This document shows, one piece after another, positions 1-11,338 of a DNA stretch of 64,000 nucleotides. This stretch comes from Ilex aquifolium (Eukaryota > Streptophyta > Magnoliopsida > Aquifoliales > Aquifoliaceae). Within the stretch, counting starts at the first letter, position 1; every line of letters begins with the position of its first letter. Under the pieces are notes generated by a model. It had not been told where the DNA came from. It was given only the letters and a program-made list of their open reading frames with translations, and did no database searches. The translations under genes were made by a program, and so were the position numbers. The DNA is taken from the NCBI GenBank assembly GCA_951799425.1, contig OX637392.1, positions 53,582,093 through 53,646,092 on the forward strand. The letters are read 5' to 3'.

Positions 1-140
1 CCCTTTCCTCATTCCCCTAAGCATCTACTAGCATTATTAAATTCGAGCCTTGCATCTCAGACACCCTACTTAGCTCCATGCAGATCGTTCATACGACTTA
101 ATCCTGTTCTATAGCTCATTCACGTAGATTTACACCATCA
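1..140 (+). repeat. 5' LTR, 3' end only (element 1)
   Basis: Nearly identical to the last 140 bp of the LTR ending at 12232; both end in ACACCATCA. It is cut by the window start. Confidence 0.9.
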
Positions 141-143
141 GTT

Positions 144-161
144 TGGCGCCGTCTGTGGGAA
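144..161 (+). promoter_or_regulatory. Primer binding site, element 1
   Basis: TGGCGCCGTCTGTGGGAA begins three bases after the LTR end. Its first nine bases are complementary to the 3' end of plant tRNA-Asp; the rest diverges. The same site recurs at 23821 and 38449. Confidence 0.8.
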
Positions 162-199
162 CGACAGTTCTTGTTACAAATATACTGATTTTTCAGTAA

Positions 200-1474
200 T
201 TGATGGTCTCTACGCGAAACATGAGTAAAAGTCAGATGAATCCCCCAAGACCGCAGAATCCCCAGGAGGTCACCAGTGGGAGGCAACCGGAAAACCTTCA
301 TGATTTCATCCCTACTGCTAAAAACAACCCTCTTACGGTGGATCCTCCCCCCAACAACGAGTTAGACGCTCTTCGCCTGGTCAATCAACGCTTACTCCAA
401 CAAAATGAAGAGCTCTTGAAGCTCTTACAAGATCCTCAACAGGCGTAACCACCTCGCCAAGGCCCAAACAATCTTCCTCCTAGGGAACGGCAGGGCCTTA
501 ACCCCCTCAGGGAAGCAAACGAAGGAGGGGAAAGCAGCCAAGCACCCCGTCAGCCGCCTAGAAGGGAGATCAACGAAGAAGCCCAAAGCCATAACGAGGG
601 ACCGGAGAGGAACGATTTCCTTCCTTTTCAACAGGAAAGAATGGAGCAATATTGGGAACACCGCTTCCAGGATATCTAGCAAGAGCTCAGCCACATGAGA
701 GAGGCAGTGAAAGTCAAAACCCCAGTAACGATGGGTGCCTTGGTGCAGCAAACCGAATCCCCATTCACCCCTAGGGTATTGCATTTCCCCCTTCCTCCGA
801 AGTTCAGAGTACCTCAGATAGAGGTCTTTGATGGGAAAAAAGACCCTGTGGATCACCTCAACACCTACAAAAACCAAATGGAGTTGCACGGATACCAGGA
901 CCCTGTGCGGTGCAGGGCCTTCGCCATCACCTTGAAAGGGTCAGCCTTGGCATGGTTCAATAGACTCCCCCCAGCCTCGATTTCTTCTTTCAAAGAACTC
1001 TCCATTTCCTTCGTGTCTCACTTCATTGGAGCTCGGATATATAGGAAGCCGAGCTATTACTTATTGAATATAAAGCAGAGGCCAGACGAGAACCTGCGAT
1101 CCTATGTGCAGAGGTTCAATTCAGAATCTTTGAAGGTAGATATCCCAGATGAAAAGTTTGCCATTACCGCTTTCATCGCAGGATTGGGAGTGCAATCGAA
1201 GGACTTAATGTTCTTTGTATCGAAGAATCCTCAAGCAAGCATGGCTGAGGTGTTAGCCAAGGCAGAAAAGTATATAAATGGTGAAGAAGCACTCATTTCC
1301 AAAGTAGGAAGTACGTCATCACGGAAGGAGAAGGAAAAAGAAGAAAAGAGAAGGGACCGAAGTCCCAGGAAGGAAAAAGGGCGAGAAAGGTCTCCAAGGA
1401 GGGATAGAGATCGCTCGCCAAAGAGAAGAGGAAATGTCAGAGACCGCTTGGGCCCCATGCAGCCTGAACTATAG
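200..1474 (+). pseudogene. gag polyprotein, element 1, interrupted by stops
   Basis: Structural protein that packages element RNA. The frame starts at ATG 200 (motif STRNMSKSQ) and stays open in one frame apart from stops at 446-448, 677-679 and 1472-1474. A Retrotrans_gag-type domain (FDGKKDPVDHLNTYKNQ, then a CRAFAITLKGSALAWF-like stretch) spans about 810-1280. A strongly basic RSPRRDRDRSPKRR tail follows at about 1330-1440. Element 3 has glutamine codons at the second and third stops, so these are point mutations. The zinc-knuckle-like segment lies just downstream in the same frame. Confidence 0.85.
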
Positions 1475-1516
1475 CCTAGATACGGACCTCAGCGATTCAC
1501 TCCACTCACTGCCGCA

Positions 1517-4489
1517 GTGTCACAAGTTCTGTATGAGGTCCAAAACGAGAAGTTCTTAAGATGGCCACCTCGGATGAAGGCAGATCCGGCCAAGAGAGAC
1601 CCTACGAAGTATTGCGATTACCACAAAGATCATGGTCACCACACTGATGACTGCATTCAACTAAAGAAGGAAATCGAGTTCTTGATTCAGCGAGGGCAGT
1701 TGTGTCGCTTTGTAGCCCATGACAACCAAAACCGAGCTCTCCCACCTCCGCCACCTCAACAGCAGGCGCCTCTGCCACATCAGCAGCCCCTAGGTGAGAT
1801 TAGGGTAATATCTGGAGGGTTCGCAGGAGGTGGAGAGTCCAGCTCAGCCCGGAAAGCACACCTCCGACGAATCAGAGCCGAAGAAGCTCTCGAAGTGCAT
1901 GCTGTATCCAAAGCACCTCGCTTAGATACAGCTATCACATTTTCAGATTCTGATTTGGAGGGATGCCAGTACCCTCACGACGATCCACTGGTAGTACGAG
2001 CTGTGATGGCTAATAGAACCGTTCATCGAGTTCTGATCGATAACGGGAGCTCGGCAGACATCATTTTTGCACCTGCATTCGACAAAATGGACATAGGGCG
2101 GGGAATACTCGAACCTGTAAGTACTCACTTGCTGGGGTTCTCAGGAGAAAGGGTGCTCCCCCTAGGCTCAATCCAACTCGTGCTCACCCTAGGAGACCCA
2201 CCTTGCCAAGCCACCACCACCGTAAAGTTCCTAGTGGTCGATGCACCTTCTGCATACAACATCTTGTTTGGAAGGCCATCCCTTAATTCTATGAAGGCAA
2301 TCCCATCTGCCTATCACTTGGTCGTAAAGTTCCCTACAGAGAATGGAATAGGAGCGGTCCGAGGAGACCAGCGTGTAGCAAGAGAATGTTACATGGCTTC
2401 TGTGAAGATGAAGGAGGTCGAGAACATCCAATTAGATGAACTCGACATGAGAGATGAGATGGAGACAAGGCCAATGCCATCAGAAGAGCTGGAACCGATT
2501 CAGCTTGATGGGGAGCCAGAGCACCTCGTTTATGTAGGTTCCAGACTGAACGATGAGCTCAAAGGTCTCCTCATCCAATTCTTAAAAGAGAATATGGGGG
2601 TGTTCGCTTGGAAGCAAGAAGACATGGAAGGTATTGACTCTTCGGTTATTACCCATAAGCTAAGCGTAAACCCAACTTGCAAACCCGTCAAACAGAAGAG
2701 AATGAGTTTTGCTTCAGAAAGACAAAGGGCAATAAATGAGGAGGTCGGCAAACTCCTCCATGCCAAGGCCATTAGAGAAGTTGACTACCCAACCTGGTTG
2801 GAAAATGTGGTTCTTGTCAAAAAGACCAATGGTAAATGGCGACTGTGCATCGACTTTACTGACCTCAACCGAGCATGCCCCAAGGACAGCTTTCCCTTAC
2901 CTCGTATCGACTTAATAGTGGACGCCACAGCCGGGCACGAGCTCCTTAGCTTCATGGACGCCTTCTCAGGTTATAACCAGATCAGGATGGATCCCAACGA
3001 CCAAGAAAAGACCTCCTTTGTGACTGAACAGGGAACATATTGTTATCAAGTCATGCCTTTCGGATTGAAAAACGCTGGAGCCACTTACCAGCGGTTGGTG
3101 AATAGGATGTTTCAAAAGCAGATAGGTGCATCCATGGAGGTCTACATCGACGACATGTTAGTAAAGTCACTAAAGGCAGAGCTCCACATCGAACACCTAG
3201 CTGAATCATTCCAGATTCTAAAGGAATACAAGATGAAGCTCAACCCTGCGAAGTGTGCATTCGGGGTCTCAGCAGAAAAGTTTCTGGGTTTTATAGTTAG
3301 CAGCCGAGGAATTGAAGCCAACCCAGAGAAGGTTAGGGCGGTGTTAGATATGCAGCCACCATCCAACACAAGGGAGGTACAACGCCTGACAGGTAGAATA
3401 GCTGCCCTGAGTCGTTTTGTGTCTAGATCAAGCGACAAATGCCAATCATTCTTCCAAGTCTTGAAGAAAGCATTCCAGTGGGATACCAAATGCGAAAAAG
3501 CATTCAAAGCCCTGAAAAATTATATGAGCTCTCCTCCTGTTTTGGTGAGCCCTTTAGAAGGGGAGGTCCTTACTCTCTACCTGGCAGTTTCAGATTTTTC
3601 AACAAGCGCAGCGCTGGTTAGGGAGCGAGACAGAGCTCAACAACCAGTCTACTACTGCAGCAGAGCACTGAGGGGGGCAGAGGAGAGATATCCAAAGATG
3701 GAGAAACTCGTTTTAGCTTTGGTTACAACAGCTAGGAGACTTAGACCATATTTTCAGGCTCATACTATCGAAGTTCCAACAGACCAGCCATTGAAGCAAG
3801 TGCTACATAAGCCAGAATTCTCAGGGAGATTGGTTAAATGGGTCATAGAGCTCAGCGAGTTTGATATCAGATATAAGCCAAGAACTGCCATTAAAGGGCA
3901 AATTTTGGCGGATTTCATCGCAGAATTCATAGCAGCAGCGCCTATGGAGACCACAGATTTAGTACCAGACCTCCCCATATGGAGGCTTTCAGTGGATGGT
4001 GCTGCCAATGCTCAGGGAAGTGGTGCAGGCATGATCTTGACCTCTCCTGAAGGAATAGATGTCGAGTATGCCCTTAGATTTGGGTTTAAGGCTTCAAATA
4101 ACGAGGCAGAATATGAAGCTGTCATCGTTGGGCTCAATCTTGCTCATTCTATGGAAGCAGAACAGCTGGAGATCTGCAGTGATTCTCAACTAGTGGTAAA
4201 ACAGATAGAAGAATCTTACGAAGCGAGAGGCGAAAAAATGATCATTTACCTCCGAAAGGTACGAGAACTAATGAAGAAGTTTGTGCAGGTTAAGGTCAGA
4301 CACGTGACCAGAGCAGAGAATACACGAGCAGATGCATTGGCGAGGTTAGCAACTGCCTCACAAGAGGACTTGGATAGGATAATACCAGTGGAGCACCTCC
4401 CAAAGCCTTCGGTAAGCATTGAAATGGAGGAAATGCTACCAATCGTAGCTCAGCCGAATTGGATGGACCCCATCATAGAATACCTGTAG
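1517..4489 (+). pseudogene. Zinc knuckle, protease, reverse transcriptase and two RNase H domains, element 1
   Basis: A 990-codon open stretch in the same frame as gag. In order: a zinc-knuckle-like C-D-Y-H...H-T-D-D-C segment (residues 33-46); a retropepsin-like segment with IDNGSSADI (about residue 175, Asn where a DSG/DTG site is expected); RT with FTDLNRACPKD, GYNQIRM and the YIDD active site (residues 543-546); the RT-linked RNase H ending in ADFIAEF; and a second, archaeal-type RNase H starting at SVDGAANAQGSG (about 825) with NNEAEYEA and SDSQLVV. The dual RNase H marks the Tat group. It ends in a TAG at 4487-4489 where element 3 has CAG. Confidence 0.9.
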
Positions 4490-5695
4490 AAAGGAACCCT
4501 GCCAGGCGATGCTAAAGAGGCCTCCAAACTAAAAACCAGGTCATCCAGATTTTCTTTGTTGCAAGGAAACCTGTACAGACGAGGATTCTCAGCACCTCTC
4601 CTTAAATGCGTGGGAGATGAAGACGCCAATTATATACTCAGAGAGGTACATGAGGGAATATGTGGCAATCACATCGGAGCTAGGGCCTTGGCAGGAAAAA
4701 CGCTAAGGCAAGGGTATTATTGGCCAACCATGCTCAAAGATGCCACCGATTTGGTCAAAAAGTGCAAGACTTGCCAAGAACATGCCAATGTGTCCCACTG
4801 TCCTCCCGAGCTGCTAACCTCGGTGGTAAGTCCATGGCCCTTTCAGCAGTGGGGTTTGGACATTCTTGGACCCCTTCCCACCAGTATGGGACAATGCAAG
4901 TTTGCTATCATAGGGGTGGATTACTTCACCAAATGGGCAGAGGTCGAACCTTTGGCAACAATCACCGAACAAAAAGTCCAAAACTTCGTTTGAAAATCGA
5001 TAGTTTGCAGGTTTGGGGTCCCCAGAGCAGTCGTGTCTGAAAATGGAAAGCAGTTTGACAATTCAAAATTTAAAGGGTTTTGTGCTGAGCTCGGGATAAA
5101 GAACTATTTCTCAGCTCCTGCACATCCTCAATCCAATGGACAAGCAGAGGTCACAATCAGAACCATAAAGAAAGCTCTAAAGACCAAACTAGAAAACCTA
5201 AAAGGCAAGTGGGTGGAGTACATCCCTGAGGTATTATGGGCCTACAGGACCACCGTCAGATCTGCAACTCAGGAAACCCCCTTTGCGTTGGTCTTTGGGA
5301 CCGAGGCAGTGGCACCTGTCGAGGTGGGGCTCCAATCGCCTAGGGTGGAGTTTGCGGATGCCGAGCACAATGATGAGTCTCTCCTATTGAACCTCGATCT
5401 CCTGGATGAAAAAAGAGATAGAGCTCTGTATCACATCCAAATTTATCAAAGGAAAACTGCAAGATACTACGACAGGAGGGTAAGGCACAGAAGTTTCAAG
5501 GTTGGAGATTTGGTCCTTAGAAGGCTTTTGCTTGCGAAGAAAGATCCCACACATGGGAAGCTGGGACCCAACTGGGAAGGACCCTATATCATATCAAGGG
5601 TAGTCAGACCAGGAAACTACGAGCTACAAACAGAGGAAGGAAAAATCCTACCTCACTCTTGGAATGCCGAGCACCTTAAGAAGTTCTTTCAGTAA
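4490..5695 (+). pseudogene. Integrase, element 1, with internal stop and altered catalytic residue
   Basis: It continues the pol frame. The HHCC zinc finger (HEGICGNH ... CKTCQEH) lies near 4640-4790 and the catalytic core starts at GLDILGPLP. A stop at 4991-4993 (TGA where element 3 has TGG) splits the core. The second catalytic acidic position reads SENGKQFD; the relatives at 43318 and 28785 read SDN, so Asp has become Glu. The third residue lies in QSNGQAEV. The C-terminus ends with SWNAEHLKKFFQ. It should be inactive. Confidence 0.88.
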
Positions 5696-5797
5696 GTTTT
5701 CCATGTAATAGGACTATTCTCAATAAAAACAAACGAGTCTTTTATCCATCCTCATATGATTTCCGAAGTAAATGAATGTGCAACAAGTACATACAAG
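5696..5797 (+). other. Post-pol spacer with AATAAA-like signal, element 1
   Basis: About 100 bp between the pol stop and the hairpin array. CAATAAAAACAAACGAG near 5720 could serve as a polyadenylation signal; element 3 keeps a near-identical motif at about 44000. Confidence 0.4.
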
Positions 5798-5952
5798 ATG
5801 AGCTCTTCAGCTCATATACAAACGATAAGCTTCTCAGCTTATAAAATTCAAGATGAGCTCTTCAGCTCATATACAAACGATAAGCTTCTCAGCTTATGAA
5901 ATTCAAGATGAGCTCTTCAGCTCATATACAAACAATAAGCTTCTAAGCTCAT
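5798..5952. repeat. Array of alternating perfect hairpins, 55-bp period (element 1)
   Basis: Two 18-nt inverted repeats alternate. Type A is ATGAGCTCTTCAGCTCAT (5798, 5853, 5908). Type B is ATAAGCTTCTCAGCTTAT (5825, 5880, and a variant at 5935). Each has 7-bp arms around a 4-nt loop. The array sits between the converging sense pol gene and the minus-strand aORF2 gene. Element 3 carries an expanded version at 44051-44450. Confidence 0.9.
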
Positions 5953-6411
5953 AAAATTCAAACTGGTCTCTTCTTGGAGACACCAACACTCTCTCCCCCA
6001 CGACCAGTAGCCTTCGTGTGCTTCCCACGCACTCAAAGGCCCCAATACTGACGGAGACCACGGTAGTTCCTGATCTTCTCCGCACAATAAAGAGCATCTC
6101 TCAGCTTCATGTCTAATACAGAAGATGTCAGTACAAGCACGACCTTCTGTTTTCCATCCACGCTCGTGTTCTGAACGCAAAGAATGTGCTGGAAGAGCCC
6201 AGTGCCTAAATTTACAGAATTCAGAATGAGCTCCTCAGCTCACAAGAGATGACCCCCTCAGCTTATACATGGATATGCATAGTCAAAAAGGAAGAACTGA
6301 TATATATAAAAAAAAATCCAATCCAAGAGTACAGGTGTTCAAGAAAATATAAAGAGAGACATAGTTTGGCATCATTCAAAGAAAGAAAGGGAGTACAAGG
6401 AGATAAGACTC
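5953..6411. other. Non-coding spacer between hairpin array and antisense gene 2 (element 1)
   Basis: It holds further GAGCTC/AGCTCA-containing stretches (about 6220-6265) and an A-rich run. The counterpart in element 3 is 44451-44832. I see no coding signal kept in both copies. Confidence 0.4.
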
Positions 6412-7502
6412 CTAATCCTTCTTAAGCTGTAACTTCAGCTCGGCCACTTCCTCTTTCAGACGAGCGTTTTCCTCCTTCAGCTCATCTCTTTCTCGTTCAG
6501 CCTTGTAGAGTGAGTCAAGAAGCTTCTGACCTACTGGGGTGAGGAAGATAGTGGACAGAGAATCAGGGGAGAAAGAGCCATCCCTCCTACGCCTCTTTGA
6601 GCTCGCACCAGCGTCCCCATCCTCATCAGAATCCCCTTCCTCGTCAGAGTCAGAGAAAGAGGTCCAGGAAGAGTAAGGAACGGAGGAAAATTCAAATTCA
6701 GTAGCCTCAGCCCCAAGCAAATAAAGGTTAGCACTCGTCATCAACTCAGAATAAGATCTGGGCTCAACAAGCAGCAATTCATCAATGTTTATCATCTCGG
6801 GCACATCCAGATCAGGGGGACCTGAGCAACAAGGATATAATAAGAATATATCTTCAAGGAAAGTATATATTAAATAGAGCTCAGTTCGAACCTACCAATA
6901 CGAGAGAATCTCTTCCAGGACCGTGGAATTCTAGCCTCGCGGCAACGATCCTCAGTGGACCGCCAAGGCTCCCCAGAAGCGAAAAAGAAATGTTTACCCC
7001 ATCCTTCAGGATTGGAGGGAAGGCCTAGAACCAAAGGACGTAATTTAAAATTCCTCCAACGGAAGAAGCTGAAGCAGGGGGCATCGTCTTCCTCGATCTC
7101 GAAGAAGTACAGAAACTCGGAGACATAGGGGAACCTGCCGATGCCATGTAGGCGGCAGAACAGGAAGAAGCTTACCATAGCGGACCATCCTCGTGGGGAA
7201 AGGCGAGAAGGGCATAGGCCATAGTAGGCAAGAACTCGCCCTATGGCCGGATGAATGGGAAGCCAAAGTCCCATGTCCATGACACCTTCAAAAAAGCAGA
7301 CTTTCCCTCGAGGAAGGTAGTTGCAGGGCTCGTCGGGGGTAGGAACTTGCAAAGGCAAATCAAGATCAGGAAAGAACCGTTTCTTGATGGCTTTCAAATC
7401 AGAGGGCTCTAAGGATGAAAGAGATAGGTAACGACAGTGCCACTTCCATTCGATTCCAAAGGAAGTGCGTTCCTTGAACAAAGAAGAAGCAGAGGCAGCC
7501 AT
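6412..7502 (-). CDS. Antisense gene 2 (aORF2): Transposase_28-like domain plus coiled coil, two exons
   Basis: Exon 1 is 7502-6896 (607 nt) and exon 2 is 6821-6412 (410 nt). The donor is G|GTAGGTT and the acceptor GCTCAG|GT. The phases close exactly to 338 codons plus stop. Residues 65-180 (WLPIHPAIGRVLAYYG, CPSRLSPRGW, GLPSNPEGWGKHFFF) resemble the Pfam putative gypsy-type transposon domain (PF04195). Exon 2 carries an acidic stretch (SDSDEEGDSDEDGD), a basic SSKRRRRDG possible nuclear signal and a C-terminal heptad coiled coil. The frame is intact here and in element 3 (44833-45923) while gag-pol is broken. The function is unknown. Antisense genes downstream of pol are known in Tat elements such as Grande. 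Confidence 0.75.
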
Positions 7503-8227
7503 CAAAGGTTATGGTAAAGGCAGAGAGTGGTCACGAAGAATCAAGAAGACACTCAGGAATATTTTTCGCAAGTTAAGAAAAAGAAACTCAGCAGATGATA
7601 GGAGACTTAAAGAAGGTTGTAAGTGTTTAGGAAACCAAGAGCCACGCAAAAAGGGAGTCGACTGTCTTTTTGGTTTCTTAATTAATAAAGGTGGTTACGG
7701 GTATGGAAAACAGTTGGGAAAAGGCGGGAAAATGAATCAGCACAAGATTACCCCTCCTATTACACTCAAAACAACCGAAGAGAGTTCTGACCCCACCAAA
7801 GCAGAATATTCCTCATATTTGAGCTCAGCCCGGTTGGCAGCATAGCACCCTTACAACAAGTATTTGAGACCTGCAGTTCCAAGAACCTTGCTCACATCAG
7901 AATGATAAAATTCCTGATGGGTTCCTCAGTTCATCAAAAGAACTAGGCAGCTCATGAGGTCCATAATCTTGCTTCAAGAATGACTGAAGCACTTCTCAAA
8001 GCAAGGGGGGCAAGGGAAGTACAAGAAAACTCAGAAGAAAATTCAGAAAAACAGAATCATATGAGTTATGTCTCAAATATATGAGTTATGTCTCAAATAG
8101 CAACACATTGTCACAGTTCAAAACGAAATTCAGAAATTACTTCATGAAGTTTGTATTCCAAAAACACAAGTTCGAAGTACAAGAATAAAAAAGAAGAAGA
8201 TAGAGTTACATGAATACAGAAAGAGCT
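7503..8227. other. Spacer between the two antisense genes (element 1)
   Basis: It should hold the promoter of antisense gene 2 and the 3' end of antisense gene 1. A 20-bp unit is tandemly doubled at 8059-8098; element 3 has only one copy. No coding signal is shared with element 3 (45924-46608). Confidence 0.4.
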
Positions 8228-10893
8228 CTAAGTATCTAAGGAAGGAGTAATTGAAGGATCTTGCAGCTCGGTGGATGAGCCTTCAACAGCAGAAGGAAGG
8301 GGAGAGCTTCCAGAGGTGCCAGCCATGAGGGTCCCTGCTTCCATTGATTCCGAATTTTGAGCAAGGGCCTCAGTTACCAGGTCAGCTGAAAATGGTGTAG
8401 CAACAGGAACAGTAGGAACTGCAGTGGGGAGCTCAGGAGTCGCAGTTGGGAGCTCAGGAATTACAACAAGGGAGCCTGTCCCAGTGGCAAGAGCTCCAGA
8501 AGCCCCAGTGTCCGACACGTTTTGACTCAAAGCTTCAACTGATGGGACCGAGGTATCCTCCTCGTTATCAGAACCAGACTCTTCCATTTCTTCTTCGGTG
8601 GGGATTGGGAAGTTGAAGTCGAGGTCAGGGAAAGCTTTGATAGCCTTGCGCCTGAAGGCGAGCTACCTAGTAGCCCACAAGGTGGCAGCCTCATCTTTCA
8701 GCTCGGCTACCTCGCCATCCCTCTGTTTGACCAGGTCTTTCTGCCCTTCGAGCTCTTCGCAGAGTTTGCCATTGGCTTCGCTGAGAGTGAGGTACTCTTG
8801 CCTTGACTGCATAAGGGAGTTCTTGGCGTCAAAAGCCTCTTGACTGGCCTTGGTCCACGCCTCAGTCTTGAGCTGCATATCCTCCTTAACTAGTCGTAGC
8901 TCATCTCGAGCTTTCTTTTCTCCTTCCTCAGCTCTGACCTTGACGGTTAATGTATGTTTGAGGTCGGAGGCTTGCTTCACTGTTTGCTCTTTGAGGCTTT
9001 GCACCTGAGCCCTGAGGTCTTCGTTCTCAAGGGAAAATTCAGTGACCTTGACCTTATACGTCTTCAGAGCTTTAACAGAGCTCTCATGAGACCGAATCCG
9101 GTGCAGCAGACCTCTCACATGGAGGGCAGCCTGAGAATATAAAGAAAGCTCAGCAAATTGCGTGAGACCACGAAATAAAAGTAAGTAAAAAAGGGAAAAG
9201 TGCTAGCACTTACAGCAGCTGCTCCTTGAAGAGCTGAAGAGATGGATTCCTCAAGGGGCATAGAAGCAGCCTTCAAGACATCAGACTCAGAAAAAATAGA
9301 AGAAACAGCTCCTACAGCAAGGTCCATGTTATCAAAGAAAGAATCTTCATCTTCTTCTTCAGATTTTCTCTCTTTTTCAACCACCTTCCCAGAAGCACTG
9401 TATGAAAAATTTTTGGGCTGGAGATCGGGGATCAGTCCCAAAGCTTTCTCGACCTTAGAGGAGGAAGGGGAAGCCTGATCCCCCGCTTGAGCTGGCGCCA
9501 ACACAGGCTGAGCCTCTGGAGGGGAAGAGGTGACTGCGATTTGAAGAATGCTGGATGAGGAAGGCGGTGCCTTGATGGGAGTCGGCTCTTTAGCAGACGA
9601 GGAAGGCGAAGGCATCTCCAATCTTGGGATTTTAGTCCTGGTGATTGGGCCACTCCCAGAGCCGGCCTGGGCCTTCCGCTTGCTGGATTTACCACATTTC
9701 ATCAGCTCATCAACCTTAGTCTTGAGCTCTTCAGGAGTAGACCTCATGGTGGAAGGACCTGTCAGATCTGAATGGAATCAGGAGGTATAAAGAAAAAAAA
9801 AAAAAAAAAGAGGGAAAGAAAGAAAGTGACAGTAATATTACCTTCTTCAGCTCCTATAACAGATATTGGAATAGCTAAAGTTACCGAAAGGGGACTCAGA
9901 CCTAGCTTCACCAGATTTTGAGACTCGATAAGATCAGCGTACCTCTCTGGCTTGATTTTCCCCAACTTCACCAGCACCTTCTTATCTTCGGGGCTGAGCT
10001 CAGGACGACCACCTAAAAAGGAAAAAATATGCAAGTAAGAGAAAGGCAAAAGGCCCATAAGTTCCAGATTAGGGCTCAGTCAGCTCGAGTGAAGACTCAC
10101 GCAAGTTTTCTGGGGTAGTCCAAGCCATAGGGATACCAAGAGTATCTGTCTTATCTGCAGGATTGTATTCCCAATTGGTACCCCCAATATAAAAGAAATG
10201 TTTTTTCCACGCTTTGTGAGAAGATGAGAGGTCGGTAATAATCTTCCTAGCATTAGTTCGCTTAGAAATATATAGAAAACATTCGGAAGAGGTCAGCTTG
10301 ACGTTGAAAAGCTCCATAAGCAGAGAAATGCTAGGAACCCCGAGCTTATGCTTCTTGAAGATGACTAAGAGGCCTACCATAATGCCATAGAAGTTGGGGG
10401 AAAGCTGGGAAGGGCATACGTTAAAGTGTTGCAGAACAGCCTTAATAAAAGGATGCAGGGGAAAGCGGAGACCGTTCTCGAATGCAGCCAGGAAGAAACA
10501 GACCCTCTGGTGCACTTGTTCTACATAGTAAATGGATTTATCTGGGCACCAGGGCTCAACCCCAGGAGGAAAACCATACCGAGCTTTATAAGCTCTCATT
10601 AACCCAGGGACCTCTCTACTATAGCCAACAGACTGGGCATGCCTGAAGGCAAGCCCCAAATATGAGGTTTTTTCTTCAATCCCAACTCCGCTCACCTTGC
10701 CCTTGCCTTTGTCAGGTCTGGGGGGCATGGGAGATGATGTAGAGGGAGGTTCCTCGATGCCAACCTCGGCTTCTATAGCCTCCACACCAGGAAAATTATC
10801 AATTTCATCGCCTACATCCCCTAAATCGGTGTCCTCAGACCGATCCCCTAGTAGGGAAACAGAGGAACGAGTAGCACCAGAAGAGGCAGACAT
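8228..10893 (-). pseudogene. Antisense gene 1 (aORF1): four-exon Transposase_28-like protein with coiled coil, one premature stop
   Basis: Exons are 10893-10101 (793 nt), 10012-9842 (171), 9767-9214 (554) and 9130-8228 (903). Donors read GTGAGT, GTAATA and GTAAGT; each acceptor ends in AG. Phases sum to 806 codons plus stop. Start chosen at MSASSGA because it is shared with element 3 and follows a TATA-like box. Residues 130-245 (LRFPLHPFIKAVLQHF, CPSQLSPN, AWKKHFFYIGG) match the putative gypsy-type transposon domain (PF04195), so it is a paralogue of antisense gene 2. Exon 3 is Ser/Pro-rich with a basic KSSKRKAQ. Exon 4 is a long coiled coil. TAG at 8663-8665 replaces a Trp codon kept in element 3. 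Confidence 0.75.
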
Positions 10894-11338
10894 AATTGGG
10901 CAAGAGAAGGGAAGATTAAAAGAGCGATAAAGAGGGGGAACACTAATCAAACTCTCCCTAATAACCCTAGGGTCAGCACAATAGCTACCTACAGCAAGTA
11001 TGTGCACAATGGAGCCCCAGTCCACAAAATGAGGGAGAGGGGATAGGCAACAGTCACGATTCCAGCAATAGAAGAACCGAAAAGACCAAAAGTGCAATAA
11101 CCACCTCGAACTCAAAGGATCCAGAACTAGAAAAGCTGAAAAGAGAATAGGGAAAGCGTACCTAGCTAGGAATGGGAAACGAGCGACAATCCAGAACAGA
11201 TTTGAAGGGAGAAGGCACCGCAGGTCCTTAATCCGAACACAAAGACTCGATTTTGGGCAAGGTTCAGAAGGATTCAATCGAAAATCGAAGGGGAAGAAGA
11301 TGAACAGTGGAGAAAAGTGGTTCAGGTAGCTGTTTGGG

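Noticed and set aside
2231-5040. Open frames on the minus strand and other plus frames within pol of elements 1-3
   Set aside because: They overlap well-supported pol domains and have no features of their own.
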